Below are positions 24,139 to 33,671 of a stretch of DNA of 64,000 nucleotides, piece after piece. Origin of the DNA: Lysinibacillus mangiferihumi (GTDB lineage Bacteria > Bacillota > Bacilli > Bacillales_A > Planococcaceae). The stretch covers positions 1-64,000 of the forward strand of contig NZ_PYWM01000016.1 of the NCBI RefSeq assembly GCF_003049665.1, written 5' to 3'. Both the position numbers and the translations under genes were made by a program. The notes under the pieces are model-generated. The model ran no database searches and was not told the origin of the DNA. It saw only the letters and a program-made list of their open reading frames with translations. How positions within the stretch are numbered: the stretch's first letter is position 1; each line of letters opens with the position of its first letter.

Positions 24139-25092
24139 TTATGAAATAGCCTTCTTTTGCAGTTTAATTTTTAATTTCTCCAACATATCAATAGTCATTT
24201 TTGCTAAATCATACTCTGCTTTAAAGCCCCATTCATTTTTGGCTGCATCAATATTGATAGAATTTGGCCAACTATCCGCAATCGCCTGACGAACCGGATC
24301 GACGTTATACTGCATTCGGAATTGTGGCAAATGTTTTTTAATTTCGGCTGCAATTTGTGATGGTTCAAAGCTCATCGCCGTAATATTAAATGCATTGCGA
24401 TGAATTAGTTTACTACTATCAGCCTCCATTAAATCCACAATAGCTTGTAACGCATCTGGCATATACATCATATCCATGTAAGTTCCTTCTTGAATATACG
24501 AAGTATACTTCCCTTGTTCAATCGCTTCGTAGAAGATTTCTACGGCATAATCCGTTGTACCACCGCCAGGAGGCGTTACGTACGAAATCAATCCTGGGAA
24601 GCGTACGCCACGTGTATCTACCCCAAAACGATTGAAATAATAGTCACATAATAATTCTCCCGCGACTTTATTCACACCATACATCGTTGTTGGACGCTGT
24701 AATGTATCTTGTGGCGTATTATCCTTAGGTGTTGAAGGACCAAATGCACCGATCGAGCTTGGCGTGAAAAATTGTAAATTTAACTCACGGGAAACTTCTA
24801 ACGCATTCATCAGACCACCCATGTTTAAATTCCAAGCAAGCAATGGATTTCTTTCTGCAGTTGCAGATAGTAGTGCAGCTAAATGCATCATCGTATCTGC
24901 ACCAAAATCCTTGGCTAAATCATGCATCCTTTGTCCATCCGTCACGTCCAGCACTTCGAATGGCCCCTTTGTATGTTCAAGCTTTCGTATATCTGTAGCT
25001 AACACATTGTCCTCTCCATAAATACTTCGAAGTTTTTCTACCAGCTCAGATCCTATTTGACCAAGAGCACCTGTAACCATAATCTTTTTCAT
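24139..25092 (-). CDS. L-threonine 3-dehydrogenase, SDR/epimerase type
   Basis: Extended short-chain dehydrogenase of 317 residues with NAD site GALGQIG (8-14), [26 protein letters not shown] and the YGVNK catalytic Tyr-x3-Lys. [20 protein letters not shown] is the block typical of the UDP-galactose-epimerase-like threonine dehydrogenases. It would oxidise threonine to 2-amino-3-oxobutyrate, which Kbl (37943-39133) cleaves to glycine and acetyl-CoA, although the two genes are 13 kb apart here. GGAGG precedes the ATG. A perfect 21-bp palindrome lies just upstream. Confidence 0.87.
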   Translation of the reverse strand: MKKIMVTGALGQIGSELVEKLRSIYGEDNVLATDIRKLEHTKGPFEVLDVTDGQRMHDLAKDFGADTMMHLAALLSATAERNPLLAWNLNMGGLMNALEVSRELNLQFFTPSSIGAFGPSTPKDNTPQDTLQRPTTMYGVNKVAGELLCDYYFNRFGVDTRGVRFPGLISYVTPPGGGTTDYAVEIFYEAIEQGKYTSYIQEGTYMDMMYMPDALQAIVDLMEADSSKLIHRNAFNITAMSFEPSQIAAEIKKHLPQFRMQYNVDPVRQAIADSWPNSINIDAAKNEWGFKAEYDLAKMTIDMLEKLKIKLQKKAIS

Positions 25093-25118
25093 TTCTCAAA
25101 ACCTCCACATATGAACAA

Positions 25119-25139
25119 TTGTACTTCTCAGAAGTACAA
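25119..25139. promoter_or_regulatory. Perfect palindrome upstream of threonine dehydrogenase (candidate operator)
   Basis: TTGTACTTCT - C - AGAAGTACAA is a perfect 10-bp inverted repeat around one base, 27 bp before the start codon and directly upstream of the ribosome site. It can act as a repressor site. I do not know the cognate factor. Confidence 0.6.
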
Positions 25140-25409
25140 TATTTTATACTGAAACATTGATTTAATAACACTTCTGATGCATTTCATTATAATGTGTTCA
25201 TATAAAAAACACAACAACAATCTATACGAGTTTCAAAAAAGGACGTGAAACCCCTTGTTATCAGTATATGGTTTTTGATAAATATTGTGCTGTCTCACAA
25301 CACAAAAAAACACATTTGTTCTTTCCAAAAATACAATCATTTATTTTTATCATAAAAAAAGAACCTCTTTACACATTCATAAAGAGGTTCAACTTTTTTT
25401 CTTGTTCCA
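25140..25409. other. Intergenic region between dehydrogenase promoter and MCP terminator
   Basis: No gene seen. The dehydrogenase promoter should lie here; the MCP terminator is at 25361-25390. Confidence 0.5.
25361..25390 (-). terminator. Terminator of the chemotaxis receptor gene
   Basis: Perfect 11-bp arms GAACCTCTTTA and TAAAGAGGTTC followed on the minus strand by a run of seven T. Confidence 0.85.
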
Positions 25410-27080
25410 TTAAATTGAAAAACGTTTAACAGCAATTTGCAACACCTTTGAAACTTTTCGTAATTCTTTAATTGTATGATGAAATTGTTGCTGAGCATTT
25501 AATTGATCTGTCGTTAACTTCGCTACATGTTTAGTCGAGGCTGCATTCGTATCTGAAAGAGCTGTTAACATACCTGCATCTTCGTTAACCTTCTTTGTAT
25601 GTTCAGCTATATCTTGCACTGTCGTCGATACTTCTACAATATATGGCTGAATGATATTGACCTTTTCTAATATTTGATCGAAGCTTATTGCAGTTTCTGA
25701 CGTTACATTTACACCTTTTTCTGTAGCACTTAGTACACCTTCCATCATCTTGACAGCGTAGTGAGAATCGGTTTGGATATTTTGTACAATGGACGTAATG
25801 GTTTGAGTTGAATGTACTGTTTGCTCAGCTAGTTTACGTACTTCGTTGGCGACGATGGCAAACCCTTGCCCGTGTTCGCCAGCTCTCGCCGCTTCGATGG
25901 ACGCATTTAGCGCAAGCAGATTGGTTTGAGCTGTTATTTTTTCAATTACTTCAACCATATGGTCGATTGTAGAGGCTCTTTCCACTAGTTTAAAAATAGC
26001 TATATTTGATTTTTCAACAGCGCGCTTTATGGCTTGAATTTGGGTTAAATTCGCCTGTACAATATCTGTACCACTTTCTGCTTCACGGGCAGTCTCATGT
26101 GCAAAGCTCTCTACAAGCTGCACTTTTTCTAAGACAATCTGTACACCGTTTAATACTTCTTCTAATGAGGCAGAATTGGACGCTAATTTACTAGTAGATG
26201 CAGTAGTCAAATCTGCAATACTTTGCACATCCTTTGCTATTTTTACTGTAGCTGTAGAAGATCGCTCCGAGGATTCTTGTAAATTTTCTGTCATTCCAGC
26301 AACCTCTTGCGCACTATTTGTAACCGTATGTAACAATCGCTTTACTTCTGTTGCCATCTGATTATATGACAATACAACTTCTCCGAGCTCATCATGCGCC
26401 ACATAGCTCGCATTGGCTGTAAAATCACCTTGTTCTGCACGTTTTAACAGTGATTTCAATTGACGTGTCGGTACATTAACAGCCTTTGTTGCGATGAAAC
26501 CAATGAAAACGACTAATAGTACGACAAATGTACAAACACTCCCCAATAACCAATAACCAAATTGCACATCCTTTTGGTACGCTTGTTGCTGTTCATCAGC
26601 TCTTTGAACTAAATAACTCTGCGTCTCTTCTAAAATGGCATGGCTTTGTTGGCTAACCGGTAAATAGGACTGCTCATAAAACTGCTGACGTTTTTGCGTA
26701 TTTAACTGCTGATAACTTTCAACTAATTCTATCTGCTGTGAGAATACCGAATTATACTTCTTTACTTGATGATTCATTTTTTTATCGATTACTATTTTTT
26801 CCAAATTACTTAAAGGCTGTTCAATATTTTTTAGTATAGCTGCCATCTCTTGATATTCTCCACCTGAATCCATTAAATAATCCAAGTGTCGTTGTGCTTC
26901 CTCAAGCTCATTAAGCCATCCAATCGGTACAAGTGCCTCGGTATAACTTTCGCTTGCATGCCATGACATTTTCCGTAAATAATCCACACTAAATATACCT
27001 AGTAGGACATTCGATAATACACAAACAATCATGAGTACAAGCAGCTTATCTTTTACCTTAATATAACGAAAAAAATGCAT
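25410..27080 (-). CDS. Methyl-accepting chemotaxis protein
   Basis: A 556-residue chemoreceptor. A transmembrane helix (about 13-35) is followed by an extracellular four-helix-type sensor (about 36-175), a second helix (about 177-200), HAMP (about 200-255) and a long cytoplasmic coiled coil. The kinase-contact tip is [20 protein letters not shown] followed by [14 protein letters not shown]. The ligand is unknown. The start is ATG 27080, 9 nt after GAAGGAG; an upstream in-frame TTG overlaps that site. It stands alone and is divergent from the rodA-like gene. Confidence 0.92.
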   Translation of the reverse strand: MHFFRYIKVKDKLLVLMIVCVLSNVLLGIFSVDYLRKMSWHASESYTEALVPIGWLNELEEAQRHLDYLMDSGGEYQEMAAILKNIEQPLSNLEKIVIDKKMNHQVKKYNSVFSQQIELVESYQQLNTQKRQQFYEQSYLPVSQQSHAILEETQSYLVQRADEQQQAYQKDVQFGYWLLGSVCTFVVLLVVFIGFIATKAVNVPTRQLKSLLKRAEQGDFTANASYVAHDELGEVVLSYNQMATEVKRLLHTVTNSAQEVAGMTENLQESSERSSTATVKIAKDVQSIADLTTASTSKLASNSASLEEVLNGVQIVLEKVQLVESFAHETAREAESGTDIVQANLTQIQAIKRAVEKSNIAIFKLVERASTIDHMVEVIEKITAQTNLLALNASIEAARAGEHGQGFAIVANEVRKLAEQTVHSTQTITSIVQNIQTDSHYAVKMMEGVLSATEKGVNVTSETAISFDQILEKVNIIQPYIVEVSTTVQDIAEHTKKVNEDAGMLTALSDTNAASTKHVAKLTTDQLNAQQQFHHTIKELRKVSKVLQIAVKRFSI

Positions 27081-27294
27081 TATTTTCGGCTCCTTCTCCA
27101 ACTATTACCATTAATCATAGTATGGAGATATAAAGCTAGTGTTATGTTTTTGTAAAATTTTCTAATGCAATTACAGAACATACCATTCTTTAATAAATTA
27201 GACACAATATAAAAACGTACGCAACCTTCTTTACATTCTATCGTTTACTATTAATAGATAATTTTTACAAATATGAAGGGGAGGTGTTTGACTG

Positions 27295-28461
27295 TTGCAG
27301 TTAAAAAAATTAGATAGCAGTTTAGCAATAAGTCTATTGCTGCTAGGTATTACTAGCTGCCTCTTCGTACATTCTAGCAGTACAGCGTTTGAACAGTATT
27401 CAAGTCTGTTTATCATTAAGCAAATTATCTATTATAGTATGGGCTTTTTAATTATGTATGGCATAGCAACACTTGATATTGAGCAACTAAAAAAAATCGG
27501 CTGGCCCTTTTATTGGGTTATAGTAGCGCTAACATTTGGATTATTTATCGCACCGGAAAGCATCGCACGCACAATAAATGAAGCAAAATCTTGGTATCAG
27601 GTTCCACTTTTAGGGTCGTTCCAACCATCAGAATTTTTGAAGTTCGCATTTTTAATTGTTGTCAGTAAAGTGATTGTCGCCCATCAAGCAAAATATGTGC
27701 GTCCTTCCTTTTTATCAGATATGCGATTGCTATTGATGATTGGCATCATTACACTTCCACCAACACTCGCTGTATATGAGCAACCGGATACAGGCATGGT
27801 TATGTTATATGTGGCGATGATATTACCGATGATTTACTTTTCAGGTATCCAAACAAAATTACTCGTCATTTTCACAGCTATTCCTGTGACCATCGTTGGT
27901 GCAATCGTTATTCTCTATGTAAAATTTAATGATTTTTTTACAGAAAAAATACTAAGTAAGTTATCTGGGCATCAAGTTTCCCGTATTTACGGGTGGTTAC
28001 AACCTTATGAATATACGGATTCCTCCTTTCAAACTAGACAAGGCTTTATGGCCATCGGTACAGGAGAATTTACTGGTAAAGGCTATTTACAAAATAATGT
28101 CTATGTTCCAGAAAAGCATACAGATTTTATTTTTTCTGCCATCGCTGAAGAATTAGGATTTGTTGGAGGAGCCTTTGTCATTACATTATTATTTTTTGTC
28201 ATTTATCGTATTGTTCTTATTACAGTAGAAGCAAAGGATCCATTTATGACCCTTATGGGTGCGGGTATCTCCAGTTTATTAGCATTCCAAATTACACAAA
28301 ATATTGGCATGACGATTGGACTTTTACCTGTAACCGGTGTAACGTTACCGTTTTTAAGTTACGGAGGTAGTTCACTACTATCAAATTTCATGTTAATGGG
28401 TATTGTTATGGTTATCCATAATTCTTATAGCGGCTATATGTTTAAAACCTCACAAGTTTAG
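27295..28461 (+). CDS. SEDS family protein, RodA/FtsW-like glycosyltransferase
   Basis: Polytopic membrane protein of 388 residues with about ten helices. SEDS proteins polymerise lipid II into glycan strands. Visible marks include KSWYQVPLLGSFQPSEFLKF (the conserved W-x-P...QPSE region), the TDFIFSAIAEELGF motif with the putative catalytic Asp/Glu, and GVTLPFLSYGGSS near the C-terminus. TTG start with GGGGAGG upstream. It resembles the extra RodA-type paralogues of Bacillales. The gene downstream encodes only a short hydrophobic stub (28478-28576). Confidence 0.9.
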   Translation: MQLKKLDSSLAISLLLLGITSCLFVHSSSTAFEQYSSLFIIKQIIYYSMGFLIMYGIATLDIEQLKKIGWPFYWVIVALTFGLFIAPESIARTINEAKSWYQVPLLGSFQPSEFLKFAFLIVVSKVIVAHQAKYVRPSFLSDMRLLLMIGIITLPPTLAVYEQPDTGMVMLYVAMILPMIYFSGIQTKLLVIFTAIPVTIVGAIVILYVKFNDFFTEKILSKLSGHQVSRIYGWLQPYEYTDSSFQTRQGFMAIGTGEFTGKGYLQNNVYVPEKHTDFIFSAIAEELGFVGGAFVITLLFFVIYRIVLITVEAKDPFMTLMGAGISSLLAFQITQNIGMTIGLLPVTGVTLPFLSYGGSSLLSNFMLMGIVMVIHNSYSGYMFKTSQV

Positions 28462-28477
28462 GAGGACGCATTTATCG

Positions 28478-28576
28478 ATGAATACTCATGTAAAGAAGCG
28501 AATTGTCTTATTACTTTTCCTGACAGGAGGCGTGTTGTGCATACTCATTCTTCGCCTAGCCTTTCTGATGCTTTAA
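28478..28576 (+). CDS. Short hydrophobic peptide after the rodA-like gene (32 aa)
   Basis: I translated this by hand as MNTHVKKRIVLLLFLTGGVL then CILILRLAFLML, a single basic-then-hydrophobic helix. GGAGG at the stop of the SEDS gene lies 12 nt upstream. The layout KKR...LLLF...RLAFL resembles the N-terminal anchor of class B penicillin-binding proteins, which often pair with RodA/FtsW, so it may be the remnant of a lost partner gene or a genuine small membrane protein. The stop is followed at once by a terminator. Confidence 0.5.
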   Translation: MNTHVKKRIVLLLFLTGGVLCILILRLAFLML

Positions 28577-28621
28577 AAGCTGTCCTGAAAGCCCTTGATA
28601 GCGACTTTAAGTGACAGCTTT
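28576..28621. terminator. Terminator between converging genes
   Basis: Arms AAAGCTGTC and GACAGCTTT with a structured loop. It ends the rodA-like unit and the converging aminotransferase gene. Confidence 0.7.
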
Positions 28622-28633
28622 CTTTGTACATAA

Positions 28634-29986
28634 TTATATTTTTTTAATATTTTCAATAACAACTTCAATTATTTTATCTAAATCATGTTGGACAATATTA
28701 AGTGGTGGTGATAGCGTTAGAACATTGTTAAACCCTGCTACTGTTGCACCATTTTTCCCGATTATCACACCCTGCCCTTTGCATGCAGCAATGACAGCGT
28801 TCACTTTATCCACTGGTAAGGGCTCTTTTGACTCTTTATCTACGACTAATTCAATTCCTATTAATAAGCCTTTGCCGCGTACATCTCCAACATTTGGATG
28901 TGTATTTAAAGCTTGCTGAAGTGTTTGGAGTGTACTAGCTCCCACTACCTTGGAGCGCTCGAATAATGCTTCTCGCTCTAGAATTTCGATATTCTTCAAT
29001 GCGACAGCACAGGCTACAGGAGAGCCACCAAATGTATTGACATGGCGGAAATAACCATATGCATCCGAACCTGTAAACGCCTCATAAATTTCGCGTTTCA
29101 CTGCCGTTGCTGATAATGGTAAATACCCACTTGTAATACCTTTAGCCATTGTGATAATGTCAGGCTTCACCCCATAGTTCATAAAACCAAACGGCTTTCC
29201 TGTGCGACCAAATCCACAAATGACTTCATCGACAATCATTAATGCCCCATGTTTTTGACAAACCGCCTCGATGCCCTTCATGTAATTTTCCGGTGGCATG
29301 ATTACACCACCACCCGTAATAATTGGTTCTAAGATCATCGCAGCAATCGTATCGCCAAGTTCCCATGTCATTAACTTATCGACAGCCTTGACACTTGCTA
29401 GCTCAACTGGAGCTGTTGCATCATTTTCTGGATCTCGATATAGGTCTGGTGGCGCGACATGAATAAATCCTGGTGTTAGCGGCTCATATTTATATTTTCG
29501 TTCTGCTTGCCCCGTTGCAGCTAAAGCTCCAAACGAACTTCCGTGGTAAGCCCGATAACGTGAAACAATTTTATAGCGCGCACTTTGCCCTTTCTGCTGA
29601 TGGTATTGGCGGGCAATTTTAAATGCTGTTTCATTTGCTTCAGAACCACTATTCGAAAAGAAAATAACATAATCGCCACCAAGCATTTGATTAATCTTTT
29701 CAGCTAATTCAACTGCAGGTAAATGCCCTTGCGATAGAGGTGCATAGGCGTTTTTCATCATCTGCTCGTGTGCAACATCTGCTAATTCCTTCCGTCCATA
29801 GCCTGCATTGACACACCATAAACCTGCCATCGCATCAATGTATTCAACACCTTCCGTATCAACGATTCTTGCCCCATCCGATTTCTCTACTATATAAGTG
29901 GCTTGCGGATTATAAGGCTTCATTGAATGCCAGACATACTGTTCATCTTTTTTTAATACGTCACTCTTCAGATTTGTTTGAACCAT
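28634..29986 (-). CDS. Class III (omega) aminotransferase
   Basis: PLP aminotransferase of 450 residues of the beta-alanine/taurine/GABA-pyruvate type. Motifs: GSEANETAFKIAR (PLP phosphate loop), YRAYHGSSFGALAATG, IVDEVICGFGRTG with the PLP Asp, and the Schiff-base lysine in MAKGITSGY (Lys282). GLWCVNAGYGRKEL near the N-terminus is typical of beta-alanine or omega-amino acid:pyruvate enzymes. It is divergent from a PucR-type regulator gene, which may control it. AAGGGG precedes the ATG. The substrate is inferred only to class level. Confidence 0.88.
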   Translation of the reverse strand: MVQTNLKSDVLKKDEQYVWHSMKPYNPQATYIVEKSDGARIVDTEGVEYIDAMAGLWCVNAGYGRKELADVAHEQMMKNAYAPLSQGHLPAVELAEKINQMLGGDYVIFFSNSGSEANETAFKIARQYHQQKGQSARYKIVSRYRAYHGSSFGALAATGQAERKYKYEPLTPGFIHVAPPDLYRDPENDATAPVELASVKAVDKLMTWELGDTIAAMILEPIITGGGVIMPPENYMKGIEAVCQKHGALMIVDEVICGFGRTGKPFGFMNYGVKPDIITMAKGITSGYLPLSATAVKREIYEAFTGSDAYGYFRHVNTFGGSPVACAVALKNIEILEREALFERSKVVGASTLQTLQQALNTHPNVGDVRGKGLLIGIELVVDKESKEPLPVDKVNAVIAACKGQGVIIGKNGATVAGFNNVLTLSPPLNIVQHDLDKIIEVVIENIKKI

Positions 29987-30298
29987 TTACATGCACCCCT
30001 TTAATTTATAATGTTGTTCCATTATTAAAGCAGTTTGTATTGTTCTAGCGAATGTAAAAAACGACCTGCTGTCACCCCTTTTTCAAAATTGCACTAATTC
30101 TTACAAAGAATTTTACAACTTTTAGCAAAACGAAGGAATAGACAACTTGTATAATTCTATGACTTTGTTTTAAACATAATGTAAAATTAGAATAAACTTT
30201 CTTTAAAGAAGATATTTCGTAAAATACTAGCTAAATATTCACAGTTGTCGTAAGTTACTATTTTTTATATCATGCAAAACTTTGAGTGGAGGGCTACG
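29987..30298. other. Divergent promoter region, aminotransferase and PucR-type regulator
   Basis: About 310 bp with no gene. It should hold both promoters and the regulator's binding site. I see no strong palindrome. Confidence 0.5.
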
Positions 30299-31867
30299 AT
30301 GAGTCAATTTAAACTTCAAGTGAAGGATGTATTAAAAAATGAACACTTTCAAAGTGCAGAGGTCATTGCAGGAAAAGACGGATTATTACGCATTGTTAAG
30401 TGGGCACATGTTATTGAAATTGTGCAAGTGGATAATTTCTTAGCAGGGGACGAATTAATTTTGACGACGGGGATTAGTTTACAGCATCATCTTGAGGACT
30501 TTATCTTTTTCGTCGAGATGTTAATTAAAAAAAACTGTGCAGCACTGTGCATAGAATACGGCACTTACTTACAGACAATACCTGAAGCGATACAATCACT
30601 GGCCAATCGCCATGATTTTCCAATCATTGTATTTCATGAGACAGTGCCCTTTGTTCGGATTACACAGGATTTACATAGCCAAATTATGAATCAACAATAT
30701 TTCATGATTTCTTCATTAGAAAATTACGCACAAACGTTAAACAAAAATGCCCTTCATGGACAAAATACTGACGACATTTTGCAAACAATTTATCATACAT
30801 TACGTACACAAATCATTTTTTCCATTAAAGACCGAGACGTTATCTTTTTCCCAAACATGCCTCTAGCGAAACGACAGCAATTATTAACGTTGCCACAATC
30901 AGCGCCACAATTTAAACATGCACCTATTTTTATTGTTGATCAACATTATGCCGATTTGACCCTTTATCGAACGGATGGATTATTTTCTGAATTTGAATTA
31001 CTCATTTTAGACCGGACAGCAACGGCGCTTGCCCAGCTTTTAATGCGTGAGTTCTATATAGAAGAAAAAAGAGATATTGAGGATGCCACTATTTTAGCGG
31101 ATTGGATTGATGACAAGCTGACGAAAGAAGAAATCTATAAATTTATCGTATCCCATCATGCTAACTTTACACACTATAGTAATGCTGTCTTTATTTTATC
31201 GTCGCCTTATACAATGATGAAAGGTCAAGAGGATATTGTGTATAGCAAACTTTACTATAGAAATTTATTTGAACAAAATGGTTTTATCCCCTTTTTGTTC
31301 GAGCGAAAGAGCTACGTTGTATTTATCTTACTCCACACTAAGGATTGTAAAGCGAGTCGTGATTTATTAAATTCGCTCTTTTCTACGCTCCAGACAACGG
31401 ATTTTTATAAAAAGCAGCAAGCACAGGGCTATCAACTAGCTATCGGTAAGATCGTAGCGGATGTCGAGGAAATTCCGAAGAGTTATCAAACAGCTTTGGA
31501 AACATTATATATTTGTCGCAAAGTTCAAACGACATCATTTTTTTATGATGACTTACATTTATATTACCTAATTTATAAATTACAAATGCAAGTTGACTTG
31601 CAAGAAGTCATTCAGGATTATTTACAGCCTGTGATTGAATATGATAAAAAATACAACAGCAAGCTGTTAGAAACACTGCAAGTCTACTTACAAACGAATG
31701 GCTCGAAACAACAAACAGCAAATCAATTGTTTATCGTGCGACAAACACTCTATCATCGCCTAAAGAAGCTTGAAAATTTGCTAGGAGAAAATTTCATGAA
31801 AGGGCACAATCGGATTACACTTGAGTTTATGCTTCTAGCCCATTCGTTAATTGAAGATAAGAAATGA
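30299..31867 (+). CDS. PucR family transcriptional regulator
   Basis: A 522-residue regulator. The N-terminal PucR domain (about 1-125) starts MSQFKLQVKDVLKNEHFQSA and includes VDNFLAGDELILTTGISLQ. A linker/GAF-like middle follows. The C-terminal helix-turn-helix (PucR HTH_30) contains LLETLQVYLQTNGSKQQTAN and the recognition region QLFIVRQTLYHRLKKLENLL. Such proteins activate purine, GABA or beta-alanine catabolism genes in response to a metabolite, and the divergent omega-aminotransferase is a likely target. GGAGGG lies 7 nt before ATG 30299; an in-frame ATG at 30272 lacks a ribosome site. Confidence 0.9.
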   Translation: MSQFKLQVKDVLKNEHFQSAEVIAGKDGLLRIVKWAHVIEIVQVDNFLAGDELILTTGISLQHHLEDFIFFVEMLIKKNCAALCIEYGTYLQTIPEAIQSLANRHDFPIIVFHETVPFVRITQDLHSQIMNQQYFMISSLENYAQTLNKNALHGQNTDDILQTIYHTLRTQIIFSIKDRDVIFFPNMPLAKRQQLLTLPQSAPQFKHAPIFIVDQHYADLTLYRTDGLFSEFELLILDRTATALAQLLMREFYIEEKRDIEDATILADWIDDKLTKEEIYKFIVSHHANFTHYSNAVFILSSPYTMMKGQEDIVYSKLYYRNLFEQNGFIPFLFERKSYVVFILLHTKDCKASRDLLNSLFSTLQTTDFYKKQQAQGYQLAIGKIVADVEEIPKSYQTALETLYICRKVQTTSFFYDDLHLYYLIYKLQMQVDLQEVIQDYLQPVIEYDKKYNSKLLETLQVYLQTNGSKQQTANQLFIVRQTLYHRLKKLENLLGENFMKGHNRITLEFMLLAHSLIEDKK

Positions 31868-31874
31868 AATTAGT

Positions 31875-31898
31875 CAGAATTGTTCGGGTGACTGGCAC
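31875..31898 (-). repeat. Short dispersed repeat, copy 3
   Basis: Minus strand reads GTGCCAGTCACCCGAACAAT then TCTG. It lies 8 bp after the PucR-type gene. Confidence 0.75.
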
Positions 31899-31958
31899 CA
31901 CACGCAGGCATGTTGCAGCTTACGTTACACGCGTTCCCATAGGGGTCTTTGTAAATTT

Positions 31959-32759
31959 TCAGAATTGTTTCGGTGACTGGCACATGCTATACAATCCTGG
32001 TCTGCGGTCATCGTACACTGGAATTCTGCCGCGCACTTCATCGACAATTGAAAAATCAACATCAATAACTGCTACTTCTTCATCGTCTGCTCCAATCCAT
32101 AACACTTCTCCCCAAGGTTGAATCACCATGGATTGCCCATTAAAGTTTTCTACTTTGTTGGCAATACGGTTAACCGCAATGACGAAGCATTGATTTTCAA
32201 TCGCGCGTGCCTGCAATAATGTTTTCCAATGGTCAATACGTGGTGTTGGCCATTGGGCTGGCACGAATAACACCTTTGCGCCTGTTAATGCATGCGCTCT
32301 CAACCATTCTGGAAAGCGAATATCATAGCAAATAACGCCTGCCGCCTCAATATCTCCTAGTGCAAAGCGATTCATTTCATCGCCTGCTTCTAAAAATAGA
32401 TGTTCATCCATCAAACGGAATAAATGTGCCTTACTGTATTCGCCAACTTGTTTTCCATCTTTATCAAACGTATACATCGTATTGAAAAATTTATCGCCCT
32501 TCTTCGTTGCCACAGAGCCCCCGACAATATGTACGCCAAGTTCCATTGCTAAACCTTGTAAAAATGCTTTCGCTCGTTCTCCATCCACATCTGCAAGCTC
32601 AGGTAATTTTTCAAGCGCGTAACCTGTATTCCACATTTCTGGAAGCACAATAATTTCTGCACCTAATGTTGCAGCCTCACGAATCTTTTCTTCAGCCCTT
32701 GCAAAATTCTCTTCCACTTTGCCAAATCCTACATTTAATTGAATACAACCTATTTTCAT
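31959..32759 (-). CDS. mtnU: Carbon-nitrogen hydrolase MtnU-like
   Basis: Nitrilase-superfamily amidase of 266 residues. The Glu-Lys-Cys triad is visible: Glu41 in LPEMWNTG, Lys110 in YSKAHLF and Cys144 in VICYDIRFPE. It matches MtnU (YkrU), the omega-amidase-type enzyme expected to deamidate 2-oxo-4-methylthiobutyrate amide formed when glutamine donates the amino group in methionine salvage; mtnE lies 0.9 kb away, divergent. The last eight residues (CQSPKQF after Met) are encoded by a dispersed repeat (31960-31983), which also supplies the stop, so the natural C-terminus has been replaced. Start ATG has GGGGGA upstream. Confidence 0.85.
   Translation of the reverse strand: MKIGCIQLNVGFGKVEENFARAEEKIREAATLGAEIIVLPEMWNTGYALEKLPELADVDGERAKAFLQGLAMELGVHIVGGSVATKKGDKFFNTMYTFDKDGKQVGEYSKAHLFRLMDEHLFLEAGDEMNRFALGDIEAAGVICYDIRFPEWLRAHALTGAKVLFVPAQWPTPRIDHWKTLLQARAIENQCFVIAVNRIANKVENFNGQSMVIQPWGEVLWIGADDEEVAVIDVDFSIVDEVRGRIPVYDDRRPGLYSMCQSPKQF
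31960..31983 (-). repeat. Short dispersed repeat, copy 4 (inside the mtnU 3' end)
   Basis: Minus strand reads GTGCCAGTCACCGAAACAAT then TCTG. It is read as codons Cys-Gln-Ser-Pro-Lys-Gln-Phe-stop of mtnU. Confidence 0.8.
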
Positions 32760-33129
32760 TTTTCATTCCCCCTGTGTAAAAAATAGTTTTTAAATTCGAG
32801 GTATAAATAGCTTTAAACATTGCCAAAAGCGCTGATCCTACTACCGCTTTTCTACTGTTCATTATACTACAGTTAAAAGTGCACTAATTTAGATTTTTTG
32901 CACAATTGGTCGATTCCGTTAGCTAACAGGCTCCAATTTTACTTAGACCCACTTACACTAAGAATGTCATATTTTAACCTATGTACGGTTGAAGAAAATC
33001 AAATTCGGATATCTTTTACTTCCCTTCCATTTTTAGCGTTTAATGACAATAACCATGTTTATTGCTATATTTAATACATACATAAACGACAGATTTTTCG
33101 ATATTATACGAAGGAGGGTAACATCATTT
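32760..33129. other. Gene-free region upstream of mtnU
   Basis: About 370 bp, AT-rich. I looked for an S-box (SAM) riboswitch, expected for methionine genes, and did not see its conserved core. No gene found. Confidence 0.5.
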
Positions 33130-33288
33130 ATGGGAAGTACATTATTCGCTTTTTTGCCTCTTTTAAGTTTATTCATCTACATAGCGCCAGTGATTTTTAT
33201 CATTTGGTTTCTCCTTAAATTTCTTAAAATACAACAGGAACAAGTCCAAATTCTTAAACGTATATCTGATAAGTTAGATCAACGCTAA
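33130..33288 (+). CDS. Small membrane protein with helical tail (52 aa)
   Basis: The protein starts MGSTLFAFLPLLSLFIYIAP and has one or two hydrophobic helices (about residues 4-32), then a short amphipathic tail KFLKIQQEQVQILKRISDKL. AGGAGGG lies 11 nt before the ATG. The layout matches widespread small membrane proteins of Bacillales (YvlD/YneF-like size), but I cannot name it. A terminator follows at 33288-33313. Confidence 0.6.
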   Translation: MGSTLFAFLPLLSLFIYIAPVIFIIWFLLKFLKIQQEQVQILKRISDKLDQR

Positions 33289-33313
33289 AAGGATGGGATT
33301 TCCCATCTTTTTT
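33288..33313 (+). terminator. Terminator after the 52-aa membrane protein gene
   Basis: Arms GATGGGA and TCCCATC with a 2-nt loop, A-rich before and T6 after. Confidence 0.75.
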
Positions 33314-33367
33314 AGTTACTCTACTATTTTTCTAAATACATATTAGTAAAACCTCTCTCTTTTCGTA

Positions 33368-33514
33368 ATGAAATACTTTTCTTCTATTATTTTGATTCAT
33401 CCAATGTATGATGACACAGACAAAGTATGTCAAACAATCGAAGGCATTTTACAAGAACTGTCAAGTAAAGGCTATACATTTATTACCGTAAATGATGCAA
33501 GATATATAACATAA
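33368..33514 (+). pseudogene. C-terminal remnant of a polysaccharide deacetylase gene
   Basis: A 48-codon frame encodes MKYFSSIILIHPMYDDTDKV followed by TIEGILQELSSKGYTFITVN. The pattern IILIHP...T...I...L...LSSKGYTFITV is the usual last strand-helix-strand of NodB polysaccharide deacetylases (compare YlxY, IILMHP...GY). The frame is closed by stops upstream and no ribosome site is evident, so only the gene's tail seems to survive. Confidence 0.55.
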
Positions 33515-33671
33515 AAACAGCATTAGTTTTGAACGAATCTTCTTTTCTAGCCTGCAATATAGTGAAGCGCAACTTATTTAGCCATATAGGGTCTAGACAA
33601 TCAGTTGAAAAAGTAATAGTATTTGCAACATATCTACAATAATTATTATATTCTGAAAAAGGTGAACATTC

